A DNA stretch of 64,000 bases from Alphaproteobacteria bacterium (GTDB taxonomy: Bacteria; Pseudomonadota; Alphaproteobacteria; Sphingomonadales; Sphingomonadaceae): assembly GCA_003241875.1 (NCBI GenBank), contig QBLU01000011.1:1-64000 (forward strand), written 5' to 3'. Position numbers and translations under genes: made by a program. Within the stretch, counting starts at the first letter, position 1. Every line of letters starts with the position of its first letter. Below, one piece after another: positions 9,195 through 17,694 of the stretch. The notes beneath the pieces are model-generated. The model did no database searches. It saw only the letters and a program-made list of their open reading frames with translations, and was not told the DNA's origin.

Positions 9195-9270
9195 GGGCCC
9201 ATAGCTCAATCGGTAGAGCGCGCGCCTTTTAAGCGCTAGGTCGCGGGTTCGAATCCCGCTGGGCCCACCA
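9195..9270 (+). tRNA. tRNA-Lys (anticodon TTT)
   Basis: GGGCCCATAGCTCAATCGGTAGAGCGCGCGCCTTTTAAGCGCTAGGTCGCGGGTTCGAATCCCGCTGGGCCCACCA; loop CTTTTAA. Confidence 0.93.
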
Positions 9271-9336
9271 TTTCGGACGGGGGGGAGTGCGTGCGATGAC
9301 CGACGACGCTTTCCAGACCCGACGCGGCTGAACCGG

Positions 9337-10053
9337 ATGGCGCCGGGCTGTAAGATCTTTCTCGCTATCGGCTTTTCGCTGGTGTTGACGCTGTCGGCCA
9401 TGCTCCTGATGTCGGCGGTGCCGGGAGTCGAGCCGGTGCCGCGCTATTGGTGGATGGTCGGCGTGGTGCTGCCGGTGCTGATTTCGGCCCTGGTTTCGAC
9501 GGTTTTCGTGCGCCAGTCGGAATCGATCCGCCGGCTCAATGCCGAATTGCTCGATGCCTATTCATCGCTGAAGCGCACTGCCGAGACCGATCATCTGACC
9601 GGCGTGCCCAATCGTGCCGCCTTCGACCTGCGCGTGGCGATGCTGCAGGCACGGCGGCCGGGCTGGTTCCTGATCGTCGACATCGACCATTTCAAGGCCA
9701 TCAACGACTGCAACGGCCATGCGATCGGGGATACCGCGCTGGTCGCGGTGGCGCGGGCCATCTCCGCCGCTGTCGGTCCCGACGATATCGTGGCGCGCAT
9801 CGGGGGCGAGGAATTCGCCGTCTATCTGCCGGTCGGCAGCAATGCCGCGGCGCTGTGGCTGGCCGAACAGATCCGCGCCGCGGTCGCCGCACTGCGCATC
9901 ATCGGCAGCGATGGCCGGCATATCCCGCTTGCCGTCAGCATCGGCGTGGCCGGCGGGCCGGGCCTGTCGGTGACATCGGGCATGGAAAGTGCCGATCGCG
10001 CAATGTACCGCGCCAAGCAGGATGGCCGCGACCGGGTGGAACTGCACGCCTGA
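9337..10053 (+). CDS. GGDEF-domain diguanylate cyclase with two N-terminal TM segments
   Basis: ETDHLTGVPNRAAFD, VDIDHFKAINDCNGHAIGD and IGGEEFAVYLP (GGEEF). Confidence 0.92.
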   Translation: MAPGCKIFLAIGFSLVLTLSAMLLMSAVPGVEPVPRYWWMVGVVLPVLISALVSTVFVRQSESIRRLNAELLDAYSSLKRTAETDHLTGVPNRAAFDLRVAMLQARRPGWFLIVDIDHFKAINDCNGHAIGDTALVAVARAISAAVGPDDIVARIGGEEFAVYLPVGSNAAALWLAEQIRAAVAALRIIGSDGRHIPLAVSIGVAGGPGLSVTSGMESADRAMYRAKQDGRDRVELHA

Positions 10054-10114
10054 CGATAGGGGCGTGACGCCGTAGCGGGCGCGGGCTATCGAGGGCCGGC
10101 GAGGGGACCCGCGG

Positions 10115-10915
10115 ATGCCATTGGCCGATTACCATCTTTCCGACTTTACCGCCGTGCCGTTCACCCGGCCGGTCTATCGGCGCGGTTCCGGCCCGGCGGT
10201 GATCGTCATCCATGAGGTCCCGGGCCTGCATCCGCTGGTCATTGCCTTTGCCGATCGGCTGGTGGCGGCGGGCTTCACCGTATTCATGCCGAGCCTGTTC
10301 GGGACGCCGGGCAAGCCGTTGACCAAGGGCTATGCGGTGCAGCAGATCCTGCTCAACATCTGCATCCGGCGTGAGTTTCACACCTGGAGCGGTGGCAAGT
10401 CCTCCCCGATCGTCGACTGGCTGCGCGCGCTGGCACGGCACGCGCACGAGGCGTGCGGCGGGCCGGGGGTGGGCGCCATCGGCATGTGCTTTACCGGCGG
10501 CTTTGCGCTGGCGATGATGACCGAGCCGGCGGTGATAGCGCCCGTGCTGTCGCAGCCGTCGCTGCCGCTCAGGGGCGGCAACAAGGGGGCCATCGATGTG
10601 TCACCGGCCGAAATCGCCTGCGCGCGCGGCCGCTTCGAGATGGAGAATTTGTCGCTGCTCGGCCTCAGGTACAAATCCGATGGGCTGGTGCCCGACGCGC
10701 GCTTTGCCCGATATGCCTATGAATTCGGCGATCGCTTCGAGACCGTCGAACTCGAGGATGCCGACGCGCGGCCAGGGACCGGCATGGCGCCGCATTCGGT
10801 GCTGACCATCCATTTGCCCGAAAGCGGTCCCGGCAAGGCCGCCGAAGCTCGCACCATCGCTTTCTTTCGCCAACGGCTCGGCGTGTCCGACGCCATCGAG
10901 GAGACCATCTCATGA
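10115..10915 (+). CDS. Dienelactone hydrolase family protein
   Basis: VIVIHEVPGLHPLVIAFADRLVAAGFTVFMPSLFG; GAIGMCFTGGFAL nucleophile (Cys) elbow. Confidence 0.85.
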   Translation: MPLADYHLSDFTAVPFTRPVYRRGSGPAVIVIHEVPGLHPLVIAFADRLVAAGFTVFMPSLFGTPGKPLTKGYAVQQILLNICIRREFHTWSGGKSSPIVDWLRALARHAHEACGGPGVGAIGMCFTGGFALAMMTEPAVIAPVLSQPSLPLRGGNKGAIDVSPAEIACARGRFEMENLSLLGLRYKSDGLVPDARFARYAYEFGDRFETVELEDADARPGTGMAPHSVLTIHLPESGPGKAAEARTIAFFRQRLGVSDAIEETIS

Positions 10916-11331
10916 ATGTTGCCGCCCTTGCCGCTTCCATCGCCAGCCTTGTAGCCACGAGCGCCGCCGCGACGGTGGTGCCTGTCGTGCTGCCGAGCGG
11001 CACCTCGATCACCGATGTGAAGGTCGGCAAGGGCGTCGAGGCTGTGCCGGGCCAGATGGTCAGCGTCCATTATACCGGCTGGCTGTACCAGGACGGCATG
11101 CGCGCCAAGAAGTTCGATTCCTCGCGCGATCGCAACGAGGCGTTCGCGTTCGCGCTCGGCGCGGGCCAGGTCATCCAGGGCTGGGACGAAGGCGTCGCCG
11201 GCATGAAGGTCGGCGGCAAGCGCACGCTGATCATCCCGGCGGCGGCGGGGTACGGCGATCGCGGCGCGGGCGGCGACATTCCGCCGGGAGCGACGCTGAT
11301 CTTCGACGTGGAGTTGATGGGGGTTCAGTAA
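10912..11331 (+). CDS. FKBP-type peptidyl-prolyl cis-trans isomerase, exported
   Basis: VSVHYTGWLYQDG, FDSSRDRNEAFAFALGAGQVIQGWDEGVAGMKVGGKRTLIIPAAAGYG. Confidence 0.92.
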   Translation: MNVAALAASIASLVATSAAATVVPVVLPSGTSITDVKVGKGVEAVPGQMVSVHYTGWLYQDGMRAKKFDSSRDRNEAFAFALGAGQVIQGWDEGVAGMKVGGKRTLIIPAAAGYGDRGAGGDIPPGATLIFDVELMGVQ

Positions 11332-11351
11332 CGCCCCATACGGCCGCCCGC

Positions 11352-11813
11352 ATGTTCGAGATTCGTGAGGACGATCTGGCCGGTGTCGAGGTACAGGCGC
11401 TGCTGGCGCTGCATCTGGCAGGCATGCGCGCCAGTTCGCCGCCGGGCACCGTCTTCGCGCTCGACCTCGCCGGCCTTCGGGTGCCCGAGGTCACGGTTTG
11501 GACGGCCTGGCGCGACGACCGGGTGGCGAGCATCGGCGCCATCAAGATGCTGCCGGACGGCAATGCCGAGGTGAAATCGATGCGCACCCACCCGGACTTT
11601 GCCCGGCAGGGCGCCGCCTCGGCAATCCTGGCAAGGATCATCGCCACCGCACGCGACCGCGGTGTCAAGCGGCTGAGCCTTGAAACCGGCGGCGGTCCGG
11701 CGTTCGACGCCGCGCTGCGGCTGTATCGGCGGCGCGGCTTCCGAAACGGCCCGGCCTTTGGGGACTATCAGGCCAGCGCATTCAACCAGTTTCCGCATCT
11801 GGACCTGGCCTGA
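11352..11813 (+). CDS. GNAT family N-acetyltransferase
   Basis: IKMLPDGNAEVKSMRTHPDFARQGAASAILARIIATARDRGVKRLSLETG. Confidence 0.85.
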   Translation: MFEIREDDLAGVEVQALLALHLAGMRASSPPGTVFALDLAGLRVPEVTVWTAWRDDRVASIGAIKMLPDGNAEVKSMRTHPDFARQGAASAILARIIATARDRGVKRLSLETGGGPAFDAALRLYRRRGFRNGPAFGDYQASAFNQFPHLDLA

Positions 11814-11895
11814 CGACCCGCTGGTCAGGCGCCGGCGCGATGGCTTGCCCGTCACGGCGATGCGCCGCATCATGGTCGCAGATATGGGGGACCGC

Positions 11896-13581
11896 ATGAA
11901 AACACTGGCCTTGCTGCTCGCGACCCTGGCACTGCCTGCGGCGGCGGCGGAGTTCAGCGTCTCCGGCGCCTCGGGTGACGGCCGCATCATCGTCATTGTC
12001 TCGCCCAAGGCGACGCCCGAGCCGCGGATGCAGGTGGATCTCAATGCCCCGCTGCGGTCGCCATACATGTTCGGCGCGACGATCGACGGAGTGAAGGCAG
12101 GCACGGCGGTGACGGTCGGGGCCGACGCGGACGGCTGGCCGGTGAAACCCGGAGCGCTGCCGCCAAGGACCTATACGGTCCAGGCGGTGCTCAATCGCTA
12201 TGAGACCTTCAAGCTCGCCAACGGCAAGACGGTCAAGCTGCCGCCCGACATGGGGGAGGGGCAGCACTGGAATGTGAAGCCGGGCAATCTCTATTCCAAA
12301 CCGCAACTGGTGACGATTGCCGCCGATGGTGCGCCGGTGGCGATCGCGCTGACCGAGACAGTGGCGCCTATCGTGCGCAAGGTCGACACCGAGTTCGTCA
12401 AGCATATCCGCATCAAGTCGGAACTGCTGTCGAAGTTCTGGGGGCGACCCATGTATCTCGGCGCCCATGTGCTGCTGCCTGCCGGCTTTGCGACGCATCC
12501 AGAGGCCAGATACCCGCTGATGGTCAACCACGGCCATTATCCCGACGACATCGGCGGTTTTCGGACGACGCCGCCCGACCCCGATTTGAAGCCCGACTAT
12601 TCGGAGCGCTTCAAGCTCGCCGGCTATAACCGCATCGAGCAGCAGGAAGCCTATGACTTCTACCAGAAATGGATTTCCAAGGACTTCCCGCGCTTTCTTG
12701 TCATCGAGATCGAGCACGCCAACCCCTATTACGACGACAGCTATGCGGTGAATTCAGCCAATCTCGGGCCCTATGGCGACGCCATCAACACGGAACTGAT
12801 CCCCGAGATCGAGAAGCGGTTCCGCGGGCTGGGGCAGGGCTGGGCGCGCTTTACCTATGGCGGCTCGACCGGCGGCTGGGAGGCGATGGCCACCCAGATC
12901 TTCTATCCCGACATGTACAATGGTGCCTTTGTCGCGTGCCCGGACCCGATCGATTTCAAGGCCTATACGACGGTCAACCTGTACGAAGACAAGAATGCCT
13001 ATGCCAAGCCGGGCCTGGTGACGGATCTCGAGCGCGCCGGCCTGCGCAACTATCTCGGCGAGAATCTGGGCACGATCCGTGGCGGCAACCAAATGGAGGC
13101 CGTGCTTGGCGACCACGGCCGGTCGGGTGAGCAATGGGATATCTGGCAGGCGGTGTTTTCGCCGATGGGCGCCGACGGCTATCCGGCACCGATCTGGGAC
13201 AAGGCAACGGGAGCCATCGACCCCAAGGTCGCCGAATACTGGCGCCAGAATTACGATCTGACCGACATCGTCGTGCGCGACTGGAGCACGCTGGGGCCGA
13301 AAATTGCCGGCAAGATCAACATCTATGTCGGCTCGGCGGACAATTACATGCTCAACAATGCGGTTTATTCGGCGCAGGAGCGGCTGGGCGCACTGAAGAA
13401 CCCGGAATGGGGCGGGGAATTCGCCTATGGCGAGCGGGCCGAACATTGCTGGAATGGCGACCCGACGCAGCCCAATGCCATCGCCCGCCTGCGCTACAAC
13501 AGCATGTACCTGCCGAAAATCATGGCGCGCATCGCGGCAACGGCACCCGAGGGCGCCGACCTGACCAGCTGGCGCTACTGA
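11896..13581 (+). CDS. Secreted alpha/beta-hydrolase (putative esterase-like), function unknown
   Basis: Signal peptide MKTLALLLATLALPAAAA; nucleophile-elbow-like TYGGSTGGWEAMA; C-terminal AEHCWNGDP possible His. Confidence 0.65.
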   Translation: MKTLALLLATLALPAAAAEFSVSGASGDGRIIVIVSPKATPEPRMQVDLNAPLRSPYMFGATIDGVKAGTAVTVGADADGWPVKPGALPPRTYTVQAVLNRYETFKLANGKTVKLPPDMGEGQHWNVKPGNLYSKPQLVTIAADGAPVAIALTETVAPIVRKVDTEFVKHIRIKSELLSKFWGRPMYLGAHVLLPAGFATHPEARYPLMVNHGHYPDDIGGFRTTPPDPDLKPDYSERFKLAGYNRIEQQEAYDFYQKWISKDFPRFLVIEIEHANPYYDDSYAVNSANLGPYGDAINTELIPEIEKRFRGLGQGWARFTYGGSTGGWEAMATQIFYPDMYNGAFVACPDPIDFKAYTTVNLYEDKNAYAKPGLVTDLERAGLRNYLGENLGTIRGGNQMEAVLGDHGRSGEQWDIWQAVFSPMGADGYPAPIWDKATGAIDPKVAEYWRQNYDLTDIVVRDWSTLGPKIAGKINIYVGSADNYMLNNAVYSAQERLGALKNPEWGGEFAYGERAEHCWNGDPTQPNAIARLRYNSMYLPKIMARIAATAPEGADLTSWRY

Positions 13582-13648
13582 CGGGGCGGCAAAACAGGCC
13601 ATCGCAACGACGGCAGTAATTGGCTATGCCGCACCTGCGAAGGCAGGA

Positions 13649-14791
13649 GTGCGGATGTCCAAGGGTAACGAAGCGGCGATGTGCGTGCTGGTGCTGCAGG
13701 GCGGAGGCGCGCTCGGCAGCTATCAGGCCGGGGTGTTCGAGGCGCTGACCGAGGTTGACATGTGCCCGGACTGGGTTGCCGGCATCTCGATCGGGGCGAT
13801 CAATGCGGCGCTCATCGCCGGCAATCCGGTCGAGCAGCGGGTCGCGCGGCTGACCGAATTCTGGGATCTGGTAACGTCGGGGGTAACCGCGGCCGCGCCG
13901 CAGCTCGGTGATGGCATTCGCCGACAGTGGAACCAGATGGCGGCGGCGATGACCGTGGCACAGGGTGCGCCCGGCTTCTTCAAGCCGATCTGGCCGCCGG
14001 TGTTGCCCTGGTTGAAGGGTCCGATCGGCTATTACGACACGGCGCCGTTGAAGGCGACGCTGGAGCGGTTGATCGACTGGGACCTGCTCAACGACGGCCC
14101 GGTGCGGGTTTCGGTGGGCACGGTGAACGTCGAGACCGGCAATTTCCGCTATTTCGACAATCGCGAGCAGCGGCTCGGGCCCGAACATATCATGGCATCG
14201 GGGGCGCTGCCCCCGGGGTTTCCGCCGGTGCTGATCGACGGCGAATATTGGTGGGATGGCGGGCTGGTGTCGAACACGCCGCTCGACCATGTCCTGGAGG
14301 TCGAGCAGGAACGTGACCTGATGATCTTCCAGGTCGATCTGTTCCCGTCGCGCGGACCGATGCCGCTGACCATCGGCGAGGCCGAAGAGCGGGTGAAGGA
14401 CATCCGCTTCTCCAGTCGGACCCGGCAGAATACCGACAGCAATGTCCGCATGTTGCGGGCGCGCACGGCCTTCAAGGGCCTGGTTGCCAAGCTGCCGCCG
14501 GAACTGCGCGACAGCGAGGAGGTGCGCGTGCTGCTGGAGATCGCGCGCGAAAACCGCATCACCATCGCGCAACTGATCTATCGCGACAAAAGCTGGGCCG
14601 GCGAGGCCAAGGATTATGAATTCAGCCGCGCGACCATGGCGGAGCATTGGCTGCACGGCCGCGACGATGTGATGCGCACCGTCCACGATGCCGCCTGGAT
14701 GGCCCAGCCGATGCAGCAGGGAACCGTGGTCTATGACCTGACCCGGCCCGGCGCGACCCTTCCCCAGCCGAAGAAACAGGTGAAATCATGA
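13649..14791 (+). CDS. Patatin-like phospholipase family protein
   Basis: LQGGGALGSYQAGVFEAL oxyanion motif and GISIGAINAAL (GxSxG); DGGLVSNTPLDHVLE (Asp). Confidence 0.9.
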   Translation: MRMSKGNEAAMCVLVLQGGGALGSYQAGVFEALTEVDMCPDWVAGISIGAINAALIAGNPVEQRVARLTEFWDLVTSGVTAAAPQLGDGIRRQWNQMAAAMTVAQGAPGFFKPIWPPVLPWLKGPIGYYDTAPLKATLERLIDWDLLNDGPVRVSVGTVNVETGNFRYFDNREQRLGPEHIMASGALPPGFPPVLIDGEYWWDGGLVSNTPLDHVLEVEQERDLMIFQVDLFPSRGPMPLTIGEAEERVKDIRFSSRTRQNTDSNVRMLRARTAFKGLVAKLPPELRDSEEVRVLLEIARENRITIAQLIYRDKSWAGEAKDYEFSRATMAEHWLHGRDDVMRTVHDAAWMAQPMQQGTVVYDLTRPGATLPQPKKQVKS

Positions 14792-15579
14792 CCCAGATGC
14801 TTGCCGGCAGGACGGCGCTTGTGACCGGATCGACAAGCGGGATCGGCCTTGCCATGGCGACGGCGCTCGCCGCCCAGGGCGCCAACATCATCATCAACGG
14901 TTTCGGCGATGCCGCCGCCATCGAGGCGGAGAGGGCGAAGCTTGAAACAAATCATGGTATTACTGCCTTTTATTCACCCACCGACATGACCGACGGCCAG
15001 GCCATTGCGGCAATGTTCGCCGATGCGGCGACGCGGTTCGGCGGGGTCGACATCCTCATCAACAATGCCGGCATGCAGCATGTCGCGCCGATCGATGCGT
15101 TCCCCATCGACAAATGGGACCAGATCATCGCGCTCAACATGTCGGCGGCGTTCCATGCCATGCGTGCTGCCATTCCGCAGATGAAGGCGAAGAAATGGGG
15201 CCGCATCATCTCGACCGCCAGCGCCCACAGCAAGGCCGCCAGCCCGTTCAAATCGGCCTATGTCACCGCCAAGCACGGCCTCGTCGGGCTGACCAAGACG
15301 GCGGCACTGGAGGTGGCGACGCACGGCATCACGGTGAACGCGATCAGCCCTGGCTATGTCTGGACGCCCCTGGTCGAAAAGCAGATTCCCGACACCATGG
15401 CGGCGCGCGGCCTGACCCGGGAGCAGGTCATCAACGACGTCCTGCTCGAGGCGCAGCCGACCAAGGAGTTCGTGACCAGCGACCAGGTCGCCGCGCTGGC
15501 CGTGTTCCTGTGCTCGGACGCGGCAGCGCAGATCACCGGCGCCAATTTGTCGATCGACGGGGGCTGGACGGCGGCCTGA
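14788..15579 (+). CDS. bdhA: 3-hydroxybutyrate dehydrogenase (SDR)
   Basis: ALVTGSTSGIGLAMA, INNAGMQHVAPID, SAYVTAKHGLVGLTKTAALE and ISPGYVWTPLVEKQIPD. Confidence 0.9.
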   Translation: MTQMLAGRTALVTGSTSGIGLAMATALAAQGANIIINGFGDAAAIEAERAKLETNHGITAFYSPTDMTDGQAIAAMFADAATRFGGVDILINNAGMQHVAPIDAFPIDKWDQIIALNMSAAFHAMRAAIPQMKAKKWGRIISTASAHSKAASPFKSAYVTAKHGLVGLTKTAALEVATHGITVNAISPGYVWTPLVEKQIPDTMAARGLTREQVINDVLLEAQPTKEFVTSDQVAALAVFLCSDAAAQITGANLSIDGGWTAA

Positions 15580-15628
15580 GGCCGCAGCCACCGGGCTGTT
15601 TCCGCATCGCTACAACGGGAGATTTTCC

Positions 15629-16984
15629 ATGTCGGCCGAGCATGTCGACCTGCCAATATTCATTGCAGGCGTCGAGAAGCGCAATCCCGGGCAGCCCGAG
15701 TTCGTCCAGGCGGTCACCGAAGTCGCCGAGGATATCTTTGGCTTCATCGCGGACAAGGTGAAATACCACGAGGCGCAGATATTGCGTCGCATCGCCGAGC
15801 CCGACCGCGTCATCTCGTTCCGGGTCTGTTGGGAGGATGACCGCGGCGATATCCGTGTCCAGCGTGGCTGGCGGGTACAGAACAGCAACGCCATCGGCCC
15901 GTACAAGGGCGGACTGCGCTTCCACCCGTCGGTCACCGAGAGCGTGCTGAAGTTCCTCGCCTTCGAGCAGACCTTCAAGAATGCCCTGACCGGGCTGCCG
16001 ATGGGCGGCGGCAAGGGCGGGTCGAACTTCAACCCCAAGGGCAAGTCTGCCAACGAAGTCATGCGCTTCTGCCAGTCTTTCATGACCGAGCTTTATCGGC
16101 ACATCGGTGCCGATGTCGACGTGCCGGCAGGTGACATCGGCGTCGGCGGCCGCGAGATCGGTTATATGTTCGGCCAGTACAAGCGCATCACCAACCAGGT
16201 AACCGGTGTGCTGACCGGGAAGGGACTAGAATGGGGCGGCAGCCTGATCCGTACCGAGGCGACCGGTTACGGCGCCGTCTATTTCCTGCAGAACATGCTG
16301 AAAACCAAGGGTGATGATGTCGAGGGCAAGACCGCGGTCTTGTCCGGATCGGGCAATGTCGCAATCCATGCCGCGGAAAAGATCGTTCAGCTCGGTGGGA
16401 AGGTGCTGACGATGAGCGATTCCGAAGGCTTCATCCATGATCCCGACGGGATCGACCAGACCAGGATCGACTGGATCAAGGCGCTGAAGAACGACCGCCG
16501 TGGGCGAATTTCGGAATATGCGGCAGAGTTCAAGGGCGCCACCTTCACCGGTGGCGGTGCTCGACCCTGGGGCGTGCCGTGCGACCTGGCGCTGCCCTGC
16601 GCTACCCAAAACGAGCTCGACGGCGGCGATGCCAAGGCCTTGCTGGCCAATGGCTGCATCGCCGTGGCCGAGGGCGCCAACATGCCGACCAACCTCGACG
16701 GCGTGCATCTTTTCAAGGCAGCCAGGATCCTGTTTGCGCCGGGCAAGGCCTCCAACGCCGGCGGGGTCGCCGTGTCCGGGCTCGAGATGAGCCAGAATTC
16801 GGCGCGCATCTCGTGGAAGGAAGCCGAGCTGCAGCAGCATCTCACCGACATCATGGCCGGCATTCATGCGCGCTGCGCCGAATATGGCGCCGACGGCAAG
16901 GGGCACATCGACTATGTAAAGGGTGCCAACATCGCCGGCTTCAAGAAGGTCGCCGACGCCATGCTCGCCTATGGGGTCGTTTAG
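15629..16984 (+). CDS. gdhA: NADP-specific glutamate dehydrogenase
   Basis: GPYKGGLRFHPSV, LPMGGGKGGSNFNPKGKS and VPAGDIGVGGREIGYMFGQYKR. Confidence 0.95.
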   Translation: MSAEHVDLPIFIAGVEKRNPGQPEFVQAVTEVAEDIFGFIADKVKYHEAQILRRIAEPDRVISFRVCWEDDRGDIRVQRGWRVQNSNAIGPYKGGLRFHPSVTESVLKFLAFEQTFKNALTGLPMGGGKGGSNFNPKGKSANEVMRFCQSFMTELYRHIGADVDVPAGDIGVGGREIGYMFGQYKRITNQVTGVLTGKGLEWGGSLIRTEATGYGAVYFLQNMLKTKGDDVEGKTAVLSGSGNVAIHAAEKIVQLGGKVLTMSDSEGFIHDPDGIDQTRIDWIKALKNDRRGRISEYAAEFKGATFTGGGARPWGVPCDLALPCATQNELDGGDAKALLANGCIAVAEGANMPTNLDGVHLFKAARILFAPGKASNAGGVAVSGLEMSQNSARISWKEAELQQHLTDIMAGIHARCAEYGADGKGHIDYVKGANIAGFKKVADAMLAYGVV

Positions 16985-17076
16985 CGGCTGTGCGCCCGTG
17001 CCGCAGGACGCTTGATCGATAGCGCGGGAACAGCCTCGTCTGAGCAAACGTTGCCGCCCTTGAAGGGAGAGCGGCA

Positions 17077-17289
17077 ATGCCAGACAAGAGCTTCAAGGCA
17101 GGCGACAAGGTCGAATGGGATTCGGCGGGCGGTCATTCGGTCGGCAAGGTGGTCAAGAAGATCACGGGAACCGCCAAGGTGAAGGGCCATGTTGCAAAGG
17201 CAACCAAGGACAAGCCCGAATATCTGGTAAAATCCGACAGGAGCGGCGGCGAGGCGATCCACAAGCCCGATGCGCTGAAGAAGGCCTGA
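17077..17289 (+). CDS. DUF2945 domain protein
   Basis: FKAGDKVEWDSAGGHSVGKVVKKITG ... YLVKSDRSGGEAIHKPDALKK. Confidence 0.8.
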   Translation: MPDKSFKAGDKVEWDSAGGHSVGKVVKKITGTAKVKGHVAKATKDKPEYLVKSDRSGGEAIHKPDALKKA

Positions 17290-17292
17290 GCC

Positions 17293-17604
17293 ATGCCGGG
17301 ACACAAGCCACCCGAAGCCGTGGCAAGAGCCGCCGCCAAGGGGCTCGAACTGCGTGACAAATTCAATCGCGGCGGCACCGATGTCGGCGTGCGTCGTGCC
17401 GAGCAGTTGAAGGCGCGTCGGCCGGTCAGCGACGAGGACATCACCGCGATCAGCAGCTATTTCAAGCGCCACGCCGTCGACAAGCAGGCGAAAGCGCGTG
17501 AATGGGGCGATGATGACGACCCTTCGGCGGGCTATATCGCCTGGCTGTTGTGGGGCGGCGATGCCGGCGAACGCTGGGCGGACGGGGTCAAGGCCGGGCA
17601 TTAG
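17293..17604 (+). CDS. Small protein resembling a domain common in phage structural/protease proteins
   Basis: AKGLELRDKFNRGGTDVGVRRAEQLKARRPVSDEDITAISSYFKRHAVDK...SAGYIAWLLWGGDAGERWADG. Confidence 0.65.
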   Translation: MPGHKPPEAVARAAAKGLELRDKFNRGGTDVGVRRAEQLKARRPVSDEDITAISSYFKRHAVDKQAKAREWGDDDDPSAGYIAWLLWGGDAGERWADGVKAGH

Positions 17605-17694
17605 GCCTCGCTTTCAAGAGCTGACAGAGGCTCGTCGGGCTTCCCAGCAGACCCGGCAGCGGCCATCATCCTGTGGCAATTCGGGGAACCGGCA

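Noticed and set aside
8808-9401. 197 aa minus-strand ORF (..GPSGIRTRDLALKRRALYRLSYGPEAV..)
   Set aside because: Antisense translation of tRNA-Lys plus folK; the GIRTRDLALKRRALYRLSYGP string is a well-known annotation artefact.
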